Part shown: piece by piece, positions 1 to 4,936 of the stretch
Numbering within the stretch: position 1 is the first letter of the stretch
Layout: each line of letters starts with the position of its first letter
Assembly: GCA_002433465.1 (NCBI GenBank)
Contig: DJIE01000243.1
Location: forward strand, 2,707 to 8,319
Origin: Salinisphaera sp. UBA6602
Lineage (GTDB): Bacteria > Pseudomonadota > Gammaproteobacteria > Nevskiales > Salinisphaeraceae
Reading direction: 5' to 3'
Length of the DNA: 5,613 nt
The notes under the pieces: model-generated
The model's database searches: none
Told to the model about the DNA's origin: nothing
Seen by the model: the letters and a program-made list of their open reading frames with translations, nothing else
Program-made: the position numbers and the translations under genes

Positions 1-240
1 GCTCAGATCGACATGCAGCGACAGCTGCTGGCGCGACATGCCCCAGCGCGCATCGGCGCCGACGGTGGCGCGGCGCTGCGTGTCGGCCTCGCGGCTGTCT
101 TCGCTGGAGGCGAACAGGTTGCTGTCGCGACTGATGCCGGTTTCGACATAGGGCGACAGGCGCAGCTCGCCGGGGTATGCACCGCAGGGCAGTGCCACCA
201 GCGAGGCTGCCAGCATGTAGCGCAGTTCAATAGGCCGCAC
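1..240 (-). CDS. EpsL-like outer-membrane beta-barrel protein, N-terminal fragment (cut by window edge)
   Basis: This reading frame stays open to base 1, so only the N-terminus of the protein is present. From the ATG at 216-214 it reads MLAASLVALPCGAYPGELRL, then SPYVETGISRDSNLFASSED and a stretch ending RWGMSRQQLSLHVDLS. A short hydrophobic leader followed by PYVETGISRDSNLF, a polar acidic loop and alternating polar/apolar strands (VGADARWGMS, QQLSLHVDLS) is how EpsL/BBP2-type barrels of exopolysaccharide operons begin ('DSNLF' then 'R..VG....W..SRQ.L'). The likely role is in the outer membrane, in export or surface assembly of the polymer; this is inferred from family and context. Start choice: the ATG at 216 leaves no charged n-region. 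The in-frame GTG at 240-238 adds MRPIELRY ahead of the hydrophobic core and makes a better Sec signal peptide, overlapping the preceding gene by 14 nt. Neither start has a clear Shine-Dalgarno. The frame is supported by its motifs; the exact start is uncertain. Confidence 0.72.
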   Translation of the reverse strand, partial: MRPIELRYMLAASLVALPCGAYPGELRLSPYVETGISRDSNLFASSEDSREADTQRRATVGADARWGMSRQQLSLHVDLS

Positions 241-1618
241 GATCGCGAAAGATCAGCGCAATCGTGCGCATTATGATGTAGACGTCGAGGCCGGGGGACC
301 AGGTACGGATATAGCGCAGGTCGTACTCGACCCGGCGTTCCATGCAGTCCAGCTCATGGATTTCGCCGCGCAGCCCGTTGACCTGGGCCAGGCCGGTCAG
401 GCCCGGGCGAACCTTGTGGCGCAGCATGTAGCGTTCGATCAGCCCACGATAGGTTTCGTTGTGTTCGATGGCATGGGGGCGCGGGCCGACCACGCTCATA
501 TCGCCGCGCAGCACGTCCCAGAACTGGGGCAATTCGTCCAGCGACATGCGGCGCAGCCGGCGCCCGACCGACGTGACCCGCGGGTCGTCGCGGGTGGCCT
601 GAGCCACGCCGGCATCGGGCTCGGCGGCATGCATGGTCCGAAATTTGTGGACCCGAATACGTCGGCCGTCGAGGCCATAGCGTTCCTGGGTAAACATTAC
701 GGGCCGGCCCGACGTCGCCCAGATCAGCGCGGCGATGAGCAGATACAGTGGCGACAGTACGACCAGCACGCCTGCGGAAAACAGGATATCCATGAACCGC
801 TTGAGCACGCCGTCGGCGCCAAAGAACGGGTTGTCGCTGAACGAGAACACCGGTACACCGCCAATATTGGCGAACTGCAGCTGGTCGCTGCGAAACAGCG
901 GGGAGGTCGGCATGAAGAAGATCGACGCCGTGGTGTTGCCCAGCCGGCGAACGATATGCGTCGCGCGCTCCGCGCCCTCGAGCGGCAGCACCACGAATAC
1001 CACGTTGACGCTGTGGCGATTGACGTAGTCGACCACATCCTCGGTGCCGCCGAGCACGGGACGATCCTCATGGCGATGCCCGACGCGTTCCGGGCTGCGA
1101 TCTTCGAAATAACCCAGCAGCCGGAATTTCGGCACGTCCAGAGCGGACAGGATATGCGCGAGCCGCTGTGCGCCTTCGTTGACGAATACGATGACCGCGC
1201 TGCGCGATTTCATCGAGTCGGGAAAAAATCGGAAGAAAATATAGCGCACCAGGTGATGCGCGATTACGAAGACCATCGGCGTGAACAGCAGCCATAGCAG
1301 GATGACCCGCCGTTCGTATTCGTCCGAGCGACGCGTGAGAAAGCCAAGAAAAACAAAGCCGGCCGCGCACAGCAGCCAGCTGAGTATGACCCCGGTGCCG
1401 ATCGAGCCCGGTCGCCCCATCTGCCATTTCCAGATGAGGTTGTAGCGGCTGAATACGACGCCGACCACCGCAAATGCCAGTACCGCCAGCTCGCGGTCGT
1501 TCTCGCTGATGCCCTGGGGCGACAGCGCCGCGATCGCCAACAGCAGGCCCGTACTGAGCCCGCCATACGCCAGGCCGTGGAACAAGGGCGCAGAAAACGT
1601 GCGTGTCCCGGCGTTCAT
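227..1618 (-). CDS. Undecaprenyl-phosphate hexose-1-phosphate transferase (WcaJ/GumD-type priming glycosyltransferase)
   Basis: This 463-residue inner-membrane enzyme transfers a hexose-1-phosphate, probably from UDP-glucose, to undecaprenyl phosphate and so starts each EPS repeat unit. Length and layout are complete for the family. There are four hydrophobic segments (about 11-33, 43-57, 74-94, 105-124), a Rossmann-like CoA_binding_3 region (about 139-260), and a C-terminal bacterial sugar-transferase domain (about 272-463). That domain opens with KRFMDILFSAG and a membrane segment holding the Ser289-Pro290 pair expected at the re-entrant kink. It continues with VHKFRTM (323-329), the catalytic Asp361-Glu362 in SLDELPQFWDVLRGDMS, VVGPRPH (376-382), RHKVRPGLTGLAQVNG (400-415) and ERRVEYDLRYI (427-437). 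PHAIEHNETYR resembles the WcaJ/GumD subgroup more than the short PglC-like enzymes. The glucose specificity is inferred. The ATG overlaps the previous gene's TGA (ATGA), and GGGG at 1629-1626 lies 7 nt upstream. Oddity: both glycines of the usual nucleotide loop are replaced (Phe145, Ala150). Confidence 0.95.
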   Translation of the reverse strand: MNAGTRTFSAPLFHGLAYGGLSTGLLLAIAALSPQGISENDRELAVLAFAVVGVVFSRYNLIWKWQMGRPGSIGTGVILSWLLCAAGFVFLGFLTRRSDEYERRVILLWLLFTPMVFVIAHHLVRYIFFRFFPDSMKSRSAVIVFVNEGAQRLAHILSALDVPKFRLLGYFEDRSPERVGHRHEDRPVLGGTEDVVDYVNRHSVNVVFVVLPLEGAERATHIVRRLGNTTASIFFMPTSPLFRSDQLQFANIGGVPVFSFSDNPFFGADGVLKRFMDILFSAGVLVVLSPLYLLIAALIWATSGRPVMFTQERYGLDGRRIRVHKFRTMHAAEPDAGVAQATRDDPRVTSVGRRLRRMSLDELPQFWDVLRGDMSVVGPRPHAIEHNETYRGLIERYMLRHKVRPGLTGLAQVNGLRGEIHELDCMERRVEYDLRYIRTWSPGLDVYIIMRTIALIFRDRAAY

Positions 1619-2559
1619 CGATCGGCCCCGTTTGCGTCACGGTCGCGCCGAAGAGCGCGCAGTAAACGCACCGGCAGCGCAGCGAGCTGGCGTCGTTGCC
1701 AGCGGCGCAGATCGCGCCGGAATGCCGGATCGGGGTAGCGCGGCACACCGCGTGCCGCGGCGCCGAAATAGCCGGCGATGATGAGCAGACCGCCGACCCC
1801 GTAGGGCCAGTCGCGCATGCGATAGATACCCGATGCCACCGCATAGGCCGGGTCGTAGCCCATGAAATGAATGCCGCGCCCCCAGCGCAATCGGCCATGC
1901 ACGATGCTGACCTGGGACGAGCCCATCAGCCGGTGGTGATGAATTCGCGCTTCGGGGTCGGGGATGTTGCGGGTACGCCAACCCGTCATGCGTGCCCGAT
2001 GAATATCGATGCCGTCCCATTGCAGCGTCTGTTCGAAGCCGCCGATGGCCTCGAAGGCGGCGCGCCGATAGAACTTGAACGGCCCGCACACCATGTCGGG
2101 GCTCTTGCGCTCCTCGACATCGCCGCCGGGCTCGGGCCGGAACACGCGCCCGGATACCGCCGCCAGCTGCTCGTCGCTCGCGAACTCTGCGAGCATGCGT
2201 TCGATATAGCGCGGTCCGTAGGTGATATCGGCATCGAGTTTGACGATGTAGTCCCAGTCCGCAATCGGCGCGGCGGCCAGGCCGTAGTTGAATGCCTCGA
2301 TCACGCCGGAACCGACTTCGCGGCGCCCACGATCGGGTTTGTCGATCACATGAATGAAGTCGGTTTCTGCCGCGCGCGCCCGGGCGATCGCCGAGGTATC
2401 GTCGCTGGAACCGTCGTTGACGATGACCCAGGCGCTCGGGCGTACCGTCTGTGCGCTGAGGCTGTCGATGGCCGCGTTGATGAAGCGAGCCTCGTCGCGA
2501 ACCGGCGAAATGACCAGAATGCGCGGATGGCCGATGGCCTGTTCCGGCGTATCGCTCAT
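1615..2559 (-). CDS. Family 2 glycosyltransferase (GT-A fold)
   Basis: This 314-residue enzyme should transfer one sugar from a nucleotide donor to the growing lipid-linked repeat unit on the cytoplasmic side. The GT2 fold starts at residue 13 with RILVISPVRDEARFI. VNDGSSDDT (47-55) is the classic nucleotide-binding segment, and Asp109-Ala-Asp111 in VKLDADI is the metal-binding DxD. GGFEQTLQWDGIDIHRAR (173-190) is the acceptor-side/catalytic region, with D182 and D185 as the candidate base residues. A histidine-rich stretch (RIHHHRLMG, 205-213) and RWGRGIHFMGYDPAYA (225-240) follow, as in other EPS-cluster GT2 proteins. The C-terminus holds one hydrophobic segment (about 253-268, VGGLLIIAGYFG core) and then a strongly basic tail (280-308, RRDLRRWQRRQL and on), which suggests membrane attachment. 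Donor and linkage cannot be read from the sequence. The start is an ATGA overlap with the upstream glycosyltransferase stop. No strong Shine-Dalgarno is seen, which fits translational coupling. Confidence 0.92.
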   Translation of the reverse strand: MSDTPEQAIGHPRILVISPVRDEARFINAAIDSLSAQTVRPSAWVIVNDGSSDDTSAIARARAAETDFIHVIDKPDRGRREVGSGVIEAFNYGLAAAPIADWDYIVKLDADITYGPRYIERMLAEFASDEQLAAVSGRVFRPEPGGDVEERKSPDMVCGPFKFYRRAAFEAIGGFEQTLQWDGIDIHRARMTGWRTRNIPDPEARIHHHRLMGSSQVSIVHGRLRWGRGIHFMGYDPAYAVASGIYRMRDWPYGVGGLLIIAGYFGAAARGVPRYPDPAFRRDLRRWQRRQLAALPVRLLRALRRDRDANGADR

Positions 2560-3821
2560 GCCAGCACCCGCTCGTAGGCGGCCAGCAGGCGCGGTATTTC
2601 GTGGTGCCAGGCCAGGCGTTCTTCGATACGCTGGCGCCCAACCTCGCCCAGCCGCTGGCGAAGCGACGGATCGTCCAGGAGCGCGATTATCTTGTCGGCA
2701 AAGTCGGCGCGGTCGCCGGGCCGTGCGTACAACGACGCCTCGCCGGCCGACGCCCGGCCTTCGGTGAGGTCGTATTGGACCAGCGCCTTGCCCAACGCCA
2801 TGTACTCGAGGATCTTGTTCATGGTGGACTGGTCGTTCATGTCGTTCTTGGGGTCCGGGCTGACACAGATATCGGCCGAGGAGAGCACCCGCATCAGATC
2901 GTCGCCGGCCAGTCGTCCGGGGAAATCTACATAGGGCTCGATCTGCAGCGTCTCGGCCAGGCGGCGCAGGCCGTCGAGCGACGGGCCGAACCCGACGAGA
3001 CAGAACTGGATATCGTGGCGGTCGCGGCGGTGAACGATATCCGCGATCATATGCAGCAGATCCTCGAGTCCTTCCTGCTCGCCCATGACGCCGACATAGC
3101 CCACCAGATAGGTACGGCCGTTATGCAGGCTCGGGTCGGGCGCCACCCGGCGAACCCGGTCCAGGTTCGGGCCGCTGCGCACCACGAATACGTCGGCCTC
3201 GTCCATGCCGCCGCGGGTGCAGGCGATACGCTTGAACGAGTCGTTGGTGGCGATCGATACGCGCGCCATCGCAAACGTCGCCCGCTCGAGCACGCGCATC
3301 AGCCGATAAATCGGGCCGCTGTGGCCGAACTTGGCAACGAACAGTTCCGGGCAGAGGTCGTGATGGTCGAACAGAAAACGTACGCCGAACGGGCGGGCCG
3401 CGGCGGCCACCAGAAAGATGGTATCGGGTGGGTTGCAGGCATGAATGACGTCGATACGCCGACGCCGGCCGATACGCGCGGTCAGCAGGAGTTGCCAGAA
3501 AAGGGCGGTCGCGTATTCCAGCGGATAGCCCCAGGCGCCGCTGGCTTCGTTGGGCAGGGGGTGTCGATGAATGGCGATGCCTTCGAGCTCGAGATAGCGT
3601 TCGCGATAGCCATCGGCCACAGGACAGATGATCGAGACCGCATAGCCGGCATCACGTAGCGCACAGGCCTGTTGCCAGACGCGGCGATCGAAGGGCAGCG
3701 GCAGATTCTCGACGATGATGAGTACGTGAGCGCGCGCCACCGAGTCGTCGTGCGCCCGCGCGTCTGTCTTGACGGCCGTGCGCCGGCGGGGCTGTATGAG
3801 TTTGTGCAAGGCGACGCGCAT
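2556..3821 (-). CDS. Family 4 glycosyltransferase (GT-B fold), MNDxSTMNKILEYMALG subgroup
   Basis: This 421-residue GT-B enzyme is predicted to add one sugar during EPS repeat-unit assembly. The N-terminal domain begins at about residue 32 with HVLIIVENLPLPFDRRVWQQ and a glycine-containing ALRDAGYAV helix-strand. IDVIHACNPPDTIFL (123-137) and FDHHDLCPELF (151-161) form the acceptor side. The donor domain has VGYVGVMGEQEGLEDLL (240-256), FCLVGFGP (273-280) and SSADICVSPDPKNDMNDQST (314-333), then MNKILEYMALGKALVQYDLTEG (334-355). In the EX7E position the second glutamate is kept (Glu339) and the first is Gln331. The DLTEGR...EASLYA block is recurrent in GT4 proteins of proteobacterial EPS loci. 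The start is 1 nt after the previous stop, with a weak GGGTGA 6 nt upstream. About 31 basic, low-hydrophobicity residues precede the first beta strand, and an in-frame GTG at 3740-3738 (residue 28) would give a more usual N-terminus, so the start is not certain. Its stop is shared with the next gene's start (ATGA). Donor sugar unknown. Confidence 0.93.
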   Translation of the reverse strand: MRVALHKLIQPRRRTAVKTDARAHDDSVARAHVLIIVENLPLPFDRRVWQQACALRDAGYAVSIICPVADGYRERYLELEGIAIHRHPLPNEASGAWGYPLEYATALFWQLLLTARIGRRRRIDVIHACNPPDTIFLVAAAARPFGVRFLFDHHDLCPELFVAKFGHSGPIYRLMRVLERATFAMARVSIATNDSFKRIACTRGGMDEADVFVVRSGPNLDRVRRVAPDPSLHNGRTYLVGYVGVMGEQEGLEDLLHMIADIVHRRDRHDIQFCLVGFGPSLDGLRRLAETLQIEPYVDFPGRLAGDDLMRVLSSADICVSPDPKNDMNDQSTMNKILEYMALGKALVQYDLTEGRASAGEASLYARPGDRADFADKIIALLDDPSLRQRLGEVGRQRIEERLAWHHEIPRLLAAYERVLA

Positions 3822-3822
3822 G

Positions 3823-4935
3823 CTAGATCACCCGTTGATAGAGATGGGCGGTATGCGCGGCCAGCTGCGGCCAGCCCTGTTCGCCGTCCTGGGCCCGGGC
3901 GACGTTGCGCCGGACGGTCTCGAGCGCGTCCGGGCGCGACTTCAGAGCGGCCAGGCGGCCCGCCAGCGTCTCGGCATCCACCGGTGCCAGTAGAAAACCG
4001 GTGCGCTCGTCCTCGATGACCTCGGCCAGGCCACCGATATCGCTGGCGAGCACCGCACAGCGATAGGTCAACGCCAGCATGAGCACGCCGGACTGATCGA
4101 TACGGCGATAAGGCAGCACCACCAGATCGGCCGCAGCGAAATAACGGGCCGTGGTGTGGTCATCCACCCGGCTCAGATCGGCGGTCACGTCATTACGGTT
4201 GGCAAGCAGGCGTCGGCCCTCGCCGAACGTATCTTCGCCGGCCACGATCAAGTGCATATCGGGGTCTGCGATACGATCCAGCGCGGATACAAGCAGATCC
4301 AGCCCCTTGTAAGGCCGAATTCGGCCGAACAGCAGCAGCAGGAAGGTTTCGTCGACCACGCCGAGGGCTTCACGCGCAGCCTCGCGGGACGGTGCAGGTG
4401 CGGCCCCCAGAGTGAGCGGGCCGTGTGCGATCACGTGCACCTTGTCGCGGCGTACGCCGAGCTCCTCTGCCAGCGTACGAGCGGTGAAACGGGTATGCAC
4501 GATCACCGCATCGACATAGCGATAGATAAACCGAAACAGCACCGTATCGAACCGCGTGCTTTCATGCGGCAGGCTGTTGTGGGCGGTCCAGACCAGGCGT
4601 GCCCCGCGCAGGCGCGCGATCAGCAGCAGCGGCCAGTCCAGCAACGGCTGATGCAGTGCCTGGACATGAAAGACATGCGGACGTTCCCGCCAGATCCGCA
4701 TGCCGGTACGCACCAGCGCCTTGGCATGGGCGCTCAGCCGCTGCCAGCGATTGCGCTTGCCGCGTGCCGCCGGATAGCAGCGCGCGATCGTGCAGCCGGC
4801 CGCCTCGGCATAGGCGAAATCCGCGCGCACGATCAGGCACAGGCGCGCGACGTCGTCGCGTGCGGCCAGAGCGCGGGCCAGCTCGGCTACGTACTCGGCC
4901 GGCCAGGGGGCATGAATGACGACGCGCATGGACAT
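3823..4935 (-). CDS. Family 4 glycosyltransferase (GT-B fold), QSGVLMLAL subgroup
   Basis: This 370-residue GT-B glycosyltransferase is unlike its GT4 neighbour in its motifs, so the two probably add different sugars. The N-terminal domain has RVVIHAPWPAEYVAELARAL (4-23), a linker with PHVFHVQALHQPLLDWPLLL (86-105) and LVWTAHNSLPHE (114-125), a His-Asn...Pro-His-Glu block seen in some EPS GT4 enzymes. VIVHTRFTARTLAEELGV (144-161) and VHVIAHGP (166-173) lead to the hinge. The donor domain has LLLFGRIRPYKGLDLLVSAL (200-219), HLIVAGE (228-234), YFAAADLVVLPYR (265-277) and DQSGVLMLALTYRCAVLASDIGG (280-302). Asp280 sits where the first EX7E glutamate would be and Ala288 where the second would be. 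This loss accompanies the QSGV pattern in related proteins as I recall them, so it need not mean inactivity. The start ATG lies 1 nt after the previous stop, with GAGGG 5 nt upstream; a second ATG at 4929-4927 (codon 3) is also possible. Role in EPS repeat-unit assembly is inferred from context; donor and linkage unknown. Confidence 0.93.
   Translation of the reverse strand: MSMRVVIHAPWPAEYVAELARALAARDDVARLCLIVRADFAYAEAAGCTIARCYPAARGKRNRWQRLSAHAKALVRTGMRIWRERPHVFHVQALHQPLLDWPLLLIARLRGARLVWTAHNSLPHESTRFDTVLFRFIYRYVDAVIVHTRFTARTLAEELGVRRDKVHVIAHGPLTLGAAPAPSREAAREALGVVDETFLLLLFGRIRPYKGLDLLVSALDRIADPDMHLIVAGEDTFGEGRRLLANRNDVTADLSRVDDHTTARYFAAADLVVLPYRRIDQSGVLMLALTYRCAVLASDIGGLAEVIEDERTGFLLAPVDAETLAGRLAALKSRPDALETVRRNVARAQDGEQGWPQLAAHTAHLYQRVI
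3828..3833 (-). promoter_or_regulatory. Weak Shine-Dalgarno site of the second GT4 gene
   Basis: GGGTGA (3833-3828) lies 6 nt before the ATG at 3821, inside the final codons of the upstream glycosyltransferase gene. It matches the ribosome-binding consensus only partly. It still favours ATG 3821 over the internal GTG at 3740, which has no such site upstream. Confidence 0.35.
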
Positions 4936-4936
4936 C

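Noticed and set aside
3..230. Minus-strand frame from ATG 230 giving a Cys/Arg/Pro/Ala-rich 75-residue peptide
   Set aside because: Its composition is typical of an out-of-frame reading. The +1-shifted frame entered at 240/216 gives a coherent leader and beta-strand protein.
1218..1232. Run of six T on the minus strand (ATTTTTTCCC) in the priming-transferase gene, considered as a programmed frameshift site
   Set aside because: It is read as CGA TTT TTT CCC, which does not fit the X-XXY-YYZ phase for -1 slippage, and the protein continues normally through it in frame.
1068..2641. Overlapping minus-strand frames 1068-1898 and 1637-2641
   Set aside because: They overlap the GT2 and priming-transferase genes out of frame, and their translations are low-complexity Arg/Ala-rich with no motif.
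356..3659. Long plus-strand open frames (356-1297, 1696-2577, 2601-3659), each opposite a glycosyltransferase gene
   Set aside because: They lie antisense to genes with clear motifs, their translations show no recognisable fold or motif, and long antisense frames are expected from the codon bias of GC-rich genes.
4329..4632. Short CAG/CAGCAG trinucleotide runs near 4332-4341 and 4620-4630
   Set aside because: They encode leucine-rich hydrophobic strands of the GT4 protein and are not tandem repeats of note.
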